Origin: Chloroflexota bacterium
GTDB taxonomy: Bacteria; Chloroflexota; UBA6077; CF-72
DNA length: 28,373 bases
Direction: 5' to 3'
Assembly: GCA_019247135.1 (NCBI GenBank)
Contig: JAFAPL010001100.1
Coordinates: 1-28,373, forward strand
Shown: positions 12,539-20,840 of the stretch, in pieces
Layout: every line of letters begins with the position of its first letter
Position numbering within the stretch: position 1 is the first letter of the stretch
Program-made: the position numbers and the translations under genes
The notes under the pieces: model-generated
What the model was told of the DNA's origin: nothing
Database searches by the model: none
Seen by the model: the letters and a program-made list of their open reading frames with translations, nothing else

Positions 12539-14032
12539 TTGTCGCATCAGGTCGGCGTCCGCATTATCGTGGTCGCCGCGTTCTTCATTCTGTTGCCAAC
12601 GCGTGTGCTCGCGGCCACGCCAGCCGAGGACGTGCGGTCCGCCGACCAGCTGGTTCAGCAAGCCAGCGCCGCCCTGAGCGCGGGCAACATCCAGGCCGCT
12701 CGCGACGCCTACACGGCGTACATCTCACGCTGGCACGACGTTGAAGACGGCGTTCGCGACGCTTCCGTCGACCAGTACAACGGGATCGAGGCTGCGCAGC
12801 GTGATGTCCGCGGCAATCTCATGGCAAATCCGCCCGACCCGGCGCGAGCGGCAGCCGCACTGGACACGCTGCATGAGCGCGACGCGGCCTTTGTCACCAG
12901 TGGCGCGAGTGCGGAAACGAGCGCGCCCGCGAACCAGGACAACGATGCCGAGCGTCTGAGCGCACTCATTGAGGATCTGGATTCCGCGCAAGCCGCGCTC
13001 GCGCGCCACGACGGCGCGGGCGCCGTGACCAGTCTCCAGACCTTTGAGCACGACTGGCCGACTGCCGAGGGTCTCGTCAAAGCGAAATCCCCCGCAGCGT
13101 ACGCCGCCACCGAATCCGATATGCAGACGGCGCTGGCGGATGCCGCTGATCCGAACAAGCAAGCGGATGCATCCACCGTCGTCTCAGGCATGCGCGACCG
13201 TCTCGAGCCGATCGCCGAAGGCGGCGCCAGCTACGGTGTCCTGGATGCGTTCGTGATCATGCTGCGCGAGGGACTCGAAGCGCTGCTCGTGGTGGGCGCA
13301 CTCACTGCATTTGTCACGCGCAGTCGGACCAGCCACAAGCGGCGCGCACTCGTACAGATCTGGGGCGGTGCCGCGGCAGGAGTTTTCCTGTCGATCGGCT
13401 CCGCGTTCGCGCTGCAGCAGGTCTTCTCACGTGCAGGCGCCAGCCTTGGTAGCGAAATGGTCGAGGGGTTTGTCGGGCTCGGCGCGGCCGTCATGCTCTT
13501 CTACGTCAGTTACTGGCTGCACTCGAAGGCGCAGCTTGGTGCGTGGCAGAAGTACATCCAGGCTCGCAGCACCGCGGCGTTGGCGGGCGGTGGCGCGCTG
13601 TCGCTGGCGCTGATCTCGTTTCTGGCGGTGTTCCGCGAGGGTGCCGAGACGGCCGTGTTCTATCTGGGCATTGCCCCGAGCATCGCCACACGGGATCTAG
13701 TGCTCGGGCTCGGCGCGGGCGTGCTGGCGCTCGTGATCGCGGGCGTGGCAGTGCTGCTGGTCGGCATGCGGCTGCCGCTGCGACCGTTCTTTATGGCCTC
13801 CAGCCTGCTGATCTACTACCTGGGCTTCAAGTTCGTAGGTACGGGCGTGCACGCGTTGCAGATAGCTGGAATCTTGCCGGCGACGCCGGCGCCGGTGCCG
13901 ACCAGCGACTTCCTCGGCGTGTATCCGACGTGGGAGACGCTGCTACCACAGGTGCTGCTCGTGCTCCTCGCGGCGGGCGTCGTATGGATGAGCGTGCGTC
14001 GGCCACGACCTGCGCGGGTCGCCAGCGCCTAG
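12539..14032 (+). CDS. FTR1-family high-affinity iron permease
   Basis: A 497-residue membrane protein. A signal peptide (residues 6-26) leads into a large extracytoplasmic helical domain (about 27-225). Six to seven membrane helices follow. The first iron-binding motif REGLE is at 243-247 (MLREGLEALLVVGAL) and the second is FREGAE with R366-E367 (LAVFREGAETAVFY), the two acid-arginine motifs required for Fe3+ transport in Ftr1. The fused N-terminal domain, seen in EfeU/FetC-type bacterial members, replaces a separate EfeO-like partner. No EfeB peroxidase or multicopper oxidase is nearby, so the oxidation partner is unknown. The start is TTG 12539, with GGAG 10 nt upstream. The 3' end overlaps a convergent gene by 4 bp. 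It should import iron across the cytoplasmic membrane. Confidence 0.93.
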   Translation: MSHQVGVRIIVVAAFFILLPTRVLAATPAEDVRSADQLVQQASAALSAGNIQAARDAYTAYISRWHDVEDGVRDASVDQYNGIEAAQRDVRGNLMANPPDPARAAAALDTLHERDAAFVTSGASAETSAPANQDNDAERLSALIEDLDSAQAALARHDGAGAVTSLQTFEHDWPTAEGLVKAKSPAAYAATESDMQTALADAADPNKQADASTVVSGMRDRLEPIAEGGASYGVLDAFVIMLREGLEALLVVGALTAFVTRSRTSHKRRALVQIWGGAAAGVFLSIGSAFALQQVFSRAGASLGSEMVEGFVGLGAAVMLFYVSYWLHSKAQLGAWQKYIQARSTAALAGGGALSLALISFLAVFREGAETAVFYLGIAPSIATRDLVLGLGAGVLALVIAGVAVLLVGMRLPLRPFFMASSLLIYYLGFKFVGTGVHALQIAGILPATPAPVPTSDFLGVYPTWETLLPQVLLVLLAAGVVWMSVRRPRPARVASA

Positions 14033-14361
14033 CCTTCGATGGCGGCGAGGTCCACAGCGCCCGAAAACGTCCACACGTCGGCGTTGGCGAAATGGAAGCG
14101 GATCTGTGAGCGGATTCGCTGGCGCGGTAAGCGATCCCAGACGATGCGTTTCACGTCCGCGAAGTCGACGACCAGTTCGGGTGCTGCCTCGTCGCGTGCA
14201 ACGAAGCGGAAGGCATCGGCCCTCGCACCCTCGTCACTGAGTCGCCAGTGATCCTGTGAGAGCGTCAACGAACCGTCCGCACCCCGACGGATCAGGTTGA
14301 AGTACGCCGAGCCGAACGCCCGCGCGGCAGTTGCAGGATCGAGCTCGATAAAGGTGAGCAT
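14029..14361 (-). CDS. Conserved hypothetical protein, 110 aa
   Basis: A small soluble protein beginning MLTFIELDPATAARAFGSAYFNLIRRGADGSL. A central beta-rich part reads LTLSQDHWRLSDEGARADAFRFVARDEAAPELVVDFADVKRIVWD, and the C-terminal strands RSQIRFHFANADVWTFSGAVDL suggest a single PH- or GRAM-like beta domain, but I do not recognise a family. The ATG at 14361 is chosen because sequence quality drops upstream, although the open frame continues to 14787. No Shine-Dalgarno is visible. It converges with the FTR1 gene and overlaps it by 4 bp. It diverges from the LysM gene across a 293-bp gap. Confidence 0.6.
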   Translation of the reverse strand: MLTFIELDPATAARAFGSAYFNLIRRGADGSLTLSQDHWRLSDEGARADAFRFVARDEAAPELVVDFADVKRIVWDRLPRQRIRSQIRFHFANADVWTFSGAVDLAAIEG

Positions 14362-14509
14362 ACGTCTGCAGGGGTGTGTCGGCGCGCTGCAGAGGACGTA
14401 CCAGGCCGGTGCACAATGGCAGGGGTTCGGTCGCCAGACGGTTACACAAAGTCGGCCGATATTGCCGCTCATGGCGTAACAAATCGTGACAAATTGGGCG
14501 GCTCTGGGG

Positions 14510-14537
14510 TTGACACTCTGAGAGACACCTGCATATC
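14510..14537 (+). promoter_or_regulatory. Candidate promoter of the LysM-NlpC/P60 gene
   Basis: TTGACA (14510-14515) with a 16-bp spacer and CATATC (14532-14537) gives a leader of about 110 nt. The -35 is perfect, the -10 only fair. The rest of the 14362-14654 gap holds no gene I can support and no c-di-AMP riboswitch consensus. Confidence 0.5.
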
Positions 14538-14654
14538 GTGCGAACAAGTTCGGCGGTCGAGAGTGCCGCCACGCTCGATAGACAGACAGATACCTTCCGC
14601 GGAGGATCAGCACGTTGACTTCAGGTGTCTCCCTCCCACAGGTAGCGAGGACGC

Positions 14655-16373
14655 GTGCAGCGCTCTGACGCGAGTGTCGCGCTCGCACGGCTTGGAGAGC
14701 TCGCGAGCTATCGACCCCGCTATCTCGTCCACGGCATCGTCGCCGTAGTCGGGGTCGCCACCTTTTCGTCGATCGCGATACAGCCACATCGCACGCCGAC
14801 CGCCAGCGCCCAACAGCCTGTCGCGGCCGCCGAAATCGCTCCGGCGCTCATGCCGGCCAATGTCGACGTGCCCTCGCTGACGCAGGCAGCGGAACCGAAT
14901 GAGGCCGCGCAACTGCCAGCCCAGCCCAGCGCCTCTCAGCCTACGGCAGAGCCGACAAAAGAAGCGGCCGCAAAGCCGAGCGTGCACACCGTCGAAGAAG
15001 GCGAGACGCTGCGCATGATCGCGGCGCGCTTTGGCCTCAGCGCCGAGACGATCATGGCCGCCAACCACCTGCCCGACCCGGATCTGCTGCAGGTCGGCCA
15101 GGACCTGGTCATCTTGCCGACTGACGGCGTGCTCTACACACTCCGTGATGGCGAGTCGATCAATCGAGTAGCTCAGCGCTTTGGCGTCGACGTCACCGAC
15201 ATCGTCAAAGCCAACGATCTCGGGGGCGACCCGAACGTCGTCCAGGCAGGCACCAAGCTGGTCGTTCCAGGCGCCACGCCCGTTCCGGCCAGTGAAGAAG
15301 ATGCCGATGCCACGACGTCCGATTCGAGTGGTGGTGGTACGGCGCAGGCCGGCGGTGGCGACTCCGATCAGCACGCCGCGTCCATCGGTGGTGGCGCCAG
15401 TTTGCCCATCGACGGCAGTCATGCCGCGCCAAGCACACGTACATACGAAGTGCAGGCCGGCGACACCCTGAACTCGATCGCCGACACATTCGGCGTGGAT
15501 GTCGACACGATCCTGTCGAGCAACGGGATCGACGATCCGGACACGATCAAGCCCGGAAGCGAGCTGACCATCCTTCCCGTCAAGGGCCTGGCGTACGAGG
15601 TTCAGCCCGACGAAACGCTCGCAGACGTCGCGTGGAAGTATCAGGTGGACCTCGGTCTGCTCCTCGACTACAACAGCCTCGACAACCCGGACATGATCCG
15701 TGTTGGCGCGAAGCTGGTCATCCCTGGCGCCAAGCTGCGTGCTGACGCCTCGACGGCATCAGCTCCGGCTGCTTCGAGTAGCACGTCTTCCTCGAGCGCC
15801 GCGTCCAGCTCGAGCAGGGTTGAGGCTCCCGCGCCGCGTACGCAGGCGGTGGCGGCCGCGGCGGCTCCGGCAGTCATGCAGGCGGCCGCGGCGCCGAAGC
15901 CGGCTCCGAAGCCCACACCGACCCCGGCTCCAGCGCCGAAGCCGGCAGCGCCGGCCGCGCCAGCGGCGCCCGCCGCGCCGGCTCGGGCCAGCAGCGGTGG
16001 TGGCGGTGGCGGATCGATTGTCGCCAACGCGATGAAGTACGTAGGCTCGCGGTACGTCTTTGGCGGAACCTCACCCGCGGGCTTCGACTGCTCGGGCTTC
16101 GTCTACTACATCCACAACAACAGTGGAGATCCGATCGGGCGCGGCATGTGGCAGCAGTACAACGGTGGCAGCCATGTTTCGATGAACGCACTCCAGCCAG
16201 GTGACACCGTGTTCTTCGCCAATACGTACATGGCCGGCCTGAGCCACGATGGCATCTACATCGGCGGCGGGCAGTTCGTCCACGCCAGTGACGAGCGCAC
16301 AGGCGTCACTGTTTCGAGCCTGTACTCCAGCTACTGGCAGCAGCACTACGTCGGCGCGACCCGGCTCTGGTAG
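14655..16373 (+). CDS. LysM (x4) NlpC/P60 cell-wall endopeptidase
   Basis: A 572-residue exported protein. An N-terminal hydrophobic segment (about 25-44) acts as a signal or anchor. Four LysM domains follow at about 110-156, 157-205, 263-308 and 310-356, each with the YEVQxGDTLxxIAxxFGVD...I...N pattern and ending LxILP or LVVPG. A long Ala/Pro/Ser/Lys linker leads to an NlpC/P60 peptidase (about 455-572) with catalytic C479 (GFDCSGFV), H531 (LSHDGIYIG) and third residue H543 (FVHAS). It should bind peptidoglycan via LysM and cleave stem peptides during growth or division. GTG 14655 has GAGG five bases upstream. It converges with the M50 protease gene with a 5-bp gap, so no terminator is visible between them. 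Confidence 0.95.
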   Translation: MQRSDASVALARLGELASYRPRYLVHGIVAVVGVATFSSIAIQPHRTPTASAQQPVAAAEIAPALMPANVDVPSLTQAAEPNEAAQLPAQPSASQPTAEPTKEAAAKPSVHTVEEGETLRMIAARFGLSAETIMAANHLPDPDLLQVGQDLVILPTDGVLYTLRDGESINRVAQRFGVDVTDIVKANDLGGDPNVVQAGTKLVVPGATPVPASEEDADATTSDSSGGGTAQAGGGDSDQHAASIGGGASLPIDGSHAAPSTRTYEVQAGDTLNSIADTFGVDVDTILSSNGIDDPDTIKPGSELTILPVKGLAYEVQPDETLADVAWKYQVDLGLLLDYNSLDNPDMIRVGAKLVIPGAKLRADASTASAPAASSSTSSSSAASSSSRVEAPAPRTQAVAAAAAPAVMQAAAAPKPAPKPTPTPAPAPKPAAPAAPAAPAAPARASSGGGGGGSIVANAMKYVGSRYVFGGTSPAGFDCSGFVYYIHNNSGDPIGRGMWQQYNGGSHVSMNALQPGDTVFFANTYMAGLSHDGIYIGGGQFVHASDERTGVTVSSLYSSYWQQHYVGATRLW

Positions 16374-16378
16374 CGACG

Positions 16379-17536
16379 TTACGCGCGCTGTGAGGCTTGC
16401 GCCAGGTCGGCGCGCGTGATCAGCCCGAGCAATCGCCCGTCCGCCATGACGGCGATCTGCTCGGCACCCTCTTCCAGGATCAGGTGCAAAGCGCCCAGGG
16501 CCGGCGCACTCGGCTCGATGGACGGCGCCACGTCGATCGGCAGCATGGCCCGCTCGATGCTCGTCCGCGTCCATTCCTTCATCGGGATGCGTTCGATCTG
16601 TCGAAGGCTGACCAACCCGAGCAACGCCTGGTCGCGATAGACGGCGTACGCATGCGGCGCGCGCACGTTGGTCGACCGCCCGAGTAGCTGCTCTTCGGCG
16701 AAGCGCTGCAACGACATATCCGCCTGGACCTCGCCGAAATGCCGATCCATCACCGACGCCGCGGTCAGTCGGCGCAGGGCCTCCTGAAATGCGCTGGCGT
16801 AGTGAGAGCTGGCCGCACCGGCGTACATGAACCAGGCGATCATGATGAGCCACAGGCCGCCGAGCGCATCCGTGTTGCCGTCGAACAGGATCCACACGCC
16901 AGCCAGGAGCAGGCCAACAGCCGCGACCTGTCCCACACGCGCGGCGACAACACTGCCCCACCGGAAATCCTGCCCGGCGAACCACAGCAGTGCGCGGAGC
17001 ATCCGACCGCCATCGAGCGGAAAGGCTGGCACCAGGTTGAAGATGGCCAGCGGGATGTTCATGGTGGCGAGCCACAGACCAAGCGCCGCGATCGGGGATG
17101 CGACTGTCCAGAGCGTCATGCTCGCCGCGACGGCGACCACGCCAATCACGAGACTGGCCGCCGGGCCTGCCACGGCAATCAGAAACTCGGCCCGCGGATT
17201 CGGCGACTCGCGGGTGATGTGCGCCATCCCACCCAGCAAAAACAGGCTGATGGTGCGCACGGGAATGCCGAACGCCCGCGCCACGAGGGCGTGCGCCAGC
17301 TCGTGCCCGTACAGGCTGGCCACCGACAGTAACGCGGCCACCACCGCCATCGACCAGAGCAGCGTTGGCGGCCAATCCAGGCGCAGCATCCGAAACGTAC
17401 TGCTCGCCACATACACCAGCAGGGCCAGAAGGACGAGCCAGCTCCAGTTCGCGGTGAACTGAATGCCGAACAAGCGGAACAAGCGCAGATCGCTGCGCTG
17501 TTTCGGTTCCCCAGGTGCCAGTTGGACCGTAGGCAC
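16379..17536 (-). CDS. M50/site-2 protease family metalloprotease with CBS domains
   Basis: A 385-residue polytopic protein. The intramembrane zinc site is H78-E-x-x-H82 (YGHELAHALVARAFG), and the second motif is FPLDGGRM with D175; LVPAFPLDGG is diagnostic. The N-terminal six or so helices (about 30-230) are followed by a pair of CBS modules (about 255-385). This is the SpoIVFB/Rip3 architecture: a membrane protease whose CBS part senses nucleotides. It likely cleaves a single-pass membrane regulator. It follows the small membrane protein gene by 27 bp on the same strand, so both are probably cotranscribed. Start ATG 17536. No anti-sigma factor or sigma factor is adjacent, so the substrate is unknown. 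Confidence 0.93.
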   Translation of the reverse strand: MPTVQLAPGEPKQRSDLRLFRLFGIQFTANWSWLVLLALLVYVASSTFRMLRLDWPPTLLWSMAVVAALLSVASLYGHELAHALVARAFGIPVRTISLFLLGGMAHITRESPNPRAEFLIAVAGPAASLVIGVVAVAASMTLWTVASPIAALGLWLATMNIPLAIFNLVPAFPLDGGRMLRALLWFAGQDFRWGSVVAARVGQVAAVGLLLAGVWILFDGNTDALGGLWLIMIAWFMYAGAASSHYASAFQEALRRLTAASVMDRHFGEVQADMSLQRFAEEQLLGRSTNVRAPHAYAVYRDQALLGLVSLRQIERIPMKEWTRTSIERAMLPIDVAPSIEPSAPALGALHLILEEGAEQIAVMADGRLLGLITRADLAQASQRA

Positions 17537-17563
17537 GTGCCTATCGTTCAGTTTCGAGCTCCG

Positions 17564-17929
17564 TCAGTGCGGAAGCACGAAGTACAGAACGATGAGCACC
17601 AGCAGGAGCGAGCCAACCACGGCGACGACCCGCCTCAGATCTCGCAGCACGTATGCATACTCGGCGGCATAGTCTGAAAACGTTCGCGTCTGAGGCGCCA
17701 CGCCGCGATCTGCTCGTGCGGAGTCGGGTCGACCGGCGCGCGCGGGGCGCTCGACAGTTTGCGTGCCTGTTTCGGTTGGCATGCCGGCGTCCGTGCCGTT
17801 GGCGGCGAGCTCCGTCTCATCTTGCGGCTCGACTGACGCGAAGCGGTAGCGTCGCTCAGTAGGACGACGGCGTTCACGTTCGCGGCGAGCCGCCAGCCGG
17901 CGCTGGAGGTCGCGATTGACGCGTGGCAT
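17564..17929 (-). CDS. Small single-pass membrane protein of unknown function
   Basis: A 121-residue protein with an Arg-rich N-terminus (VNRDLQRRLAARRERERRRP), an acidic/Thr-rich disordered middle, and one C-terminal transmembrane helix (about 99-118, VVAVVGSLLLVLIVLYFVL). The tail-anchored topology, with almost nothing after the helix, and the position 27 bp upstream of the M50 protease suggest a partner or substrate of that protease, which is inference. The basic N-terminus could contact RNA, DNA or membranes. TATACT (17951-17946) is a good -10 box 16 nt before ATG 17929, leaving no room for a Shine-Dalgarno. I do not recognise a family. Confidence 0.7.
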   Translation of the reverse strand: MPRVNRDLQRRLAARRERERRRPTERRYRFASVEPQDETELAANGTDAGMPTETGTQTVERPARAGRPDSARADRGVAPQTRTFSDYAAEYAYVLRDLRRVVAVVGSLLLVLIVLYFVLPH

Positions 17930-17945
17930 GGCGAGCTAGTCAGCG

Positions 17946-17951
17946 AGTATA
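17946..17951 (-). promoter_or_regulatory. -10 box TATACT of the small membrane protein/M50 operon
   Basis: TATACT (five of six consensus) lies 16 nt before ATG 17929; the predicted transcript starts about 10 nt before the ATG. No consensus -35 is seen. A hairpin AGGCGG-CCTC-CCGCCT (17962-17977) occupies the -35 region. Confidence 0.5.
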
Positions 17952-18032
17952 GCCCAGAGGAAGGCGGCCTCCCGCCTGAGACCGGTGCGCCGCCAGTCAC
18001 TGGAGGTGCTCGGCTAGCTCGAGTGAGCCCGA

Positions 18033-19103
18033 TCAGGCGGTGATTGTGCCGCCGCCGAGGACGTATTGCCCCTCGTACAGGACAAGCGCCTGGCCAGGGG
18101 TAACCGCCTTTTGTGGCTCGTCGAACTCGATCACGAGCCGATCGCCATCGACCACGACGGTGCAGCCAACCTCAGCCGCGCGATAACGCGCCTTCGCCAT
18201 CGCATGCAACGGCTCAGACGGCGGCGAGCCTTCGATCCAGTTGACTTCGTCCAGCGTGCACGAGGATCGAAGCAGCGCTTCGGGTCCGCCGACCACCACC
18301 GTGTTCGAGTCTGGCCGTAGCTCCGTCACGAACATCGGCTGGCCGGTGGCCACACCGAGGCCGCGTCGCTGGCCGATCGTGTGCAGCGCGACCCCGCGAT
18401 GCTCGCCCAGAACGGTTCCCTGCTGGTCGACGATCGGCCCAGGCTGCAGCACGTCTGGCGCGTACAGCTCGATGAACTCCGTGTAGCGTTTGAAGGGCAC
18501 GAAGCAAATGTCCTGGCTCTCCGGTTTGCTCGCGACGGACAGCTCGAGGTCTGCCGCGATTTGTCGCGTCTCCAACTTCGTGTGGTCCCCAAGGGGCATC
18601 ATCGCCGCGCCGAGCCGTTCCTGCGACATCACATACAGCACGTAGCTCTGGTCTTTGCTCGGGTCCGCGGCCTTTCGCAAGCGGTGGTACGGGCTCGCGT
18701 GTTCGATGCGCGCGTAGTGACCGGTTGCGACGAACTGCGCTCCGAGCTGGCGTGCCTTCACCAGCAGCGCGTCGAATTTGATGAACTGGTTGCAGCGAAT
18801 GCACGGATTCGGCGTGCGGCCACCAGCGTAGGTCTTCACGAAGTCTTTGATGACCCTGTCCTCGAAGACCTCGCGAAAGTTCAGCACGTAGTAAGGGATG
18901 TCGAGCTTGTCGGCGACGCGACGGGCGTCTTCCACGGCGCCGAGCGCGCAGCACGCGTCTTCGCGTTGGATCTCGGGCATGTTGGGCAGGTCGGGCCAGA
19001 CGTTGAGCGTCACCCCGATCACGTCGTGTCCAGCCTGCTTGAGCAGCGCAGCCGTGACGGAAGAGTCGACCCCGCCTGACATACCCACGATGACGCGCGC
19101 CAT
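18033..19103 (-). CDS. mnmA: tRNA-specific 2-thiouridylase MnmA
   Basis: A 356-residue ATP-dependent tRNA thiolase. The PP-loop SGGVDSS is at 9-15. The catalytic Cys is C101 in PNPCIRCNQFIKFD, and the second Cys lies in ESQDICFVPF (about residue 198). GHYARIEH and HTIGQRRGLG are further family blocks, and the C-terminal beta-barrel ends with QALVLYEGQYVLGGGTI. It makes 2-thiouridine at position 34 of Glu, Gln and Lys tRNAs, with sulfur from a cysteine desulfurase relay. It is last in the sulfur operon, 12 bp after the JAMM peptidase gene, so it would respond with cysteine synthesis. ATG 19103. No Shine-Dalgarno is seen, so translation may depend on coupling. Confidence 0.97.
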   Translation of the reverse strand: MARVIVGMSGGVDSSVTAALLKQAGHDVIGVTLNVWPDLPNMPEIQREDACCALGAVEDARRVADKLDIPYYVLNFREVFEDRVIKDFVKTYAGGRTPNPCIRCNQFIKFDALLVKARQLGAQFVATGHYARIEHASPYHRLRKAADPSKDQSYVLYVMSQERLGAAMMPLGDHTKLETRQIAADLELSVASKPESQDICFVPFKRYTEFIELYAPDVLQPGPIVDQQGTVLGEHRGVALHTIGQRRGLGVATGQPMFVTELRPDSNTVVVGGPEALLRSSCTLDEVNWIEGSPPSEPLHAMAKARYRAAEVGCTVVVDGDRLVIEFDEPQKAVTPGQALVLYEGQYVLGGGTITA

Positions 19104-19115
19104 AACCGCGAGATT

Positions 19116-19601
19116 CTAACTGTCGGCGAGCGTCAGCTCTTGCAGCGTGCCGTCCTCATCGGACGGATCGGCCTTGGAGATGCGCCACGCGCGTACGTTC
19201 GGCACTTCCGTCAAGCTGACGAGCAGGTATACGGCGCTCAGATCGGATGCGAGCCGAATATCCGTCGGTGACGGGCGCGCCTCCGAGTGCGTGTGCGAGT
19301 GGTAGTAGCCCACCAGGTCCAGCCCGAGTGCGTCGATGTCGTTGTACACACGTAGCTGGTCGCGCGGGTCCATGTAGTAGTGCACGGGCGCACGCCCGGC
19401 GGTCGCCGCGCCAGTCGCCCTGTCGCGAAATACGGCCTGATCGGCACTCACGGACTCAGCGGTATTCCGAACCGGAAATACATGCGCTACGCGCTCACCT
19501 CGTCCAGCCAGGATGCCGCAAACCTCGTCCGGTGCGCCCTCGCGGGCGTGATCGAGAAGCTGTTCTCGAAGGGCGGGCGCCAGGGTCAGCCGCCCTACCA
19601 C
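19116..19601 (-). CDS. mec: JAMM/MPN+ metallopeptidase (Mec-type CysO-cysteine peptidase)
   Basis: A 161-residue MPN+ protease. The zinc site follows the JAMM pattern: E26 upstream (PDEVCGIL), then H101-x-H103 and D114 in YYHSHTHSEARPSPTD (the usual HSHP reads HSHT). In Mycobacterium tuberculosis the equivalent Mec frees cysteine from the CysO-cysteine adduct made by CysM. Here it lies directly behind cysM, whose stop it overlaps (GTG 19601, TAG 19597-19595), and in the same operon as the carrier and E1, so that role is well supported. A second task is suggested by the three extra residues after Gly-Gly on the nearby carrier: the enzyme could trim them before activation, as the related QbsD does. 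Compact, single domain, cytoplasmic. Confidence 0.9.
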   Translation of the reverse strand: MVGRLTLAPALREQLLDHAREGAPDEVCGILAGRGERVAHVFPVRNTAESVSADQAVFRDRATGAATAGRAPVHYYMDPRDQLRVYNDIDALGLDLVGYYHSHTHSEARPSPTDIRLASDLSAVYLLVSLTEVPNVRAWRISKADPSDEDGTLQELTLADS

Positions 19602-20557
19602 CAGACCTTGTCACGAACCTTGTCCTGGGCCGAATCCAGTGACGCGGACCATACGCCCAAGCTCAAATACTTCCAGCCACCGTCCGCGAACAAGCACACG
19701 ATGTCCGCGTGCTCGAGCCCGCGCGCGACTCGCAGCGCCGCGTGCAGCACGGCGCCCGAGGAAATGCCGGCGAAGACGCCTTCCTGGTCAGCCAGACGCC
19801 GCGTCATGGCCACCGAATCGTCCGAGGTGACGAGGATCTTGCGGTCGAGGACGTCGGCAGCCAGCACCGGCGGCACGAACCCCTCGTCCAGGCTGCGCAG
19901 CCCCTGCACGCCGTCACCCGGATGCGGTTCGGCCGCTACGACCTGCACGTCCGGCTTCTCCTGCTTGAGCCGTCGGCCCGCGCCGGTCAGCGTCCCACCA
20001 GTGCCCAGACCCGCGACGAAGTGCGTGATCTCTGGGAGATCCCGCAAGATCTCGGGCGCCGTCGTGGCGTAATGGGCGCCAGGATTCAACTGATTGCCGT
20101 ACTGGTACGGCATGTAGAAGCGGTCCGGCTGCAGACCGACGAGCTGCTGCGCTCGGCGAATCGCGCCATTCGAGCCCAGCTCGCCAGGCGTGAACTCGAG
20201 GGACGCACCGTACAGCTCCAGCAGCTGACGCCGCTCGACACTGACGTTGTCCGGCAGGACGGCAAGAAACCGATACCCGCGACGCCGAGCGAGCATGGCC
20301 AACGCGATACCCGTGTTGCCACTGGTCGGCTCGATGATGGTGCGGTCACTGCCTGGCCGAAGCTCGCCGCGCTCCTCGGCGTCGTCGAGCATCGCGAGCG
20401 CGATGCGGTCCTTGACGCTACCGGACGGATTGCTGCCTTCGAGCTTGGCCCAGAGCCTGACACCCGGACGCGGACTGAACGTCGGCAGCTCGACAAGTGG
20501 CGTGTTGCCGATCGCCGCCTCCACCCCGCGTTGCGTCTGCGCCGGAGCGAGTGTCAC
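19595..20557 (-). CDS. cysM: CysM, carrier-protein-dependent cysteine synthase
   Basis: A 320-residue fold-type II PLP enzyme with K49 in NPSGSVKDR and the phosphate loop after EPTSGNTGIALAM. Several blocks match mycobacterial CysM rather than ordinary CysK: SVERRQLLELYGA, PYQYGN, PEITHFVAGLGTGGTL, DEGFVPPVL, EGVFAGISSGAVLHAAL and ADGGWKYLS, with a similar C-terminus ending in SLDSAQDKVRDKVWW. That enzyme uses O-phosphoserine and thiocarboxylated CysO, giving a CysO-cysteine adduct. Start GTG 20557 overlaps the CysO stop, so carrier and enzyme are translated together. All neighbours (E1, carrier, JAMM) belong to the same pathway, which makes the assignment very likely. The route is usually linked to resistance to oxidative stress. 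Confidence 0.95.
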   Translation of the reverse strand: MTLAPAQTQRGVEAAIGNTPLVELPTFSPRPGVRLWAKLEGSNPSGSVKDRIALAMLDDAEERGELRPGSDRTIIEPTSGNTGIALAMLARRRGYRFLAVLPDNVSVERRQLLELYGASLEFTPGELGSNGAIRRAQQLVGLQPDRFYMPYQYGNQLNPGAHYATTAPEILRDLPEITHFVAGLGTGGTLTGAGRRLKQEKPDVQVVAAEPHPGDGVQGLRSLDEGFVPPVLAADVLDRKILVTSDDSVAMTRRLADQEGVFAGISSGAVLHAALRVARGLEHADIVCLFADGGWKYLSLGVWSASLDSAQDKVRDKVWW

Positions 20558-20835
20558 TGCGGCGCCCCTCCCGCGACAGCCGGCAGGATCGACACCACGT
20601 CGCCCGGCTCGACCGGTGTTTCGAGGCCTTGCAGATAGCGCACGTCCTCGTCGTTCACGTACATGTTGACGAAGGACCGCTGAGAGCCGTCCGCGTCGAT
20701 CAGCTGCCCGGCGAACCCAGGATGCCGCCGATCGACGTTCTCGATCAGCTCGCGCAAGGTCCCGCCTTCCGCGGCAACCGATCGCTCGCCGCCCACCGTC
20801 GGGCGCAGCATGGCAGGGACACGAACGTTCGCCAT
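20554..20835 (-). CDS. cysO: CysO-type sulfur-carrier protein (ubiquitin-like, ThiS/MoaD family)
   Basis: A 93-residue beta-grasp protein. VRVPAMLRPTVGGERSV at the start, SFVNMYVNDEDVRYLQGLETPV in the middle and GDVVSILPAVAGG near the end match CysO of M. tuberculosis closely. The C-terminus reads AVAGG-APQ: three residues follow the Gly-Gly that must be exposed for adenylation by the E1. Canonical CysO stops at Gly-Gly, so this one probably needs trimming, most likely by the JAMM peptidase in the same operon. ATG 20835 is five bases after the E1 stop, with AAGG just ahead, and the stop overlaps cysM. The paralogue at 25810-26085 ends directly in Gly-Gly. Confidence 0.94.
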   Translation of the reverse strand: MANVRVPAMLRPTVGGERSVAAEGGTLRELIENVDRRHPGFAGQLIDADGSQRSFVNMYVNDEDVRYLQGLETPVEPGDVVSILPAVAGGAPQ

Positions 20836-20840
20836 CGCCT

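Noticed and set aside
14362..14654. c-di-AMP (ydaO) riboswitch upstream of the LysM-NlpC/P60 gene
   Set aside because: Such genes often carry this riboswitch, but its conserved segments could not be found in the leader; only a promoter is supported.
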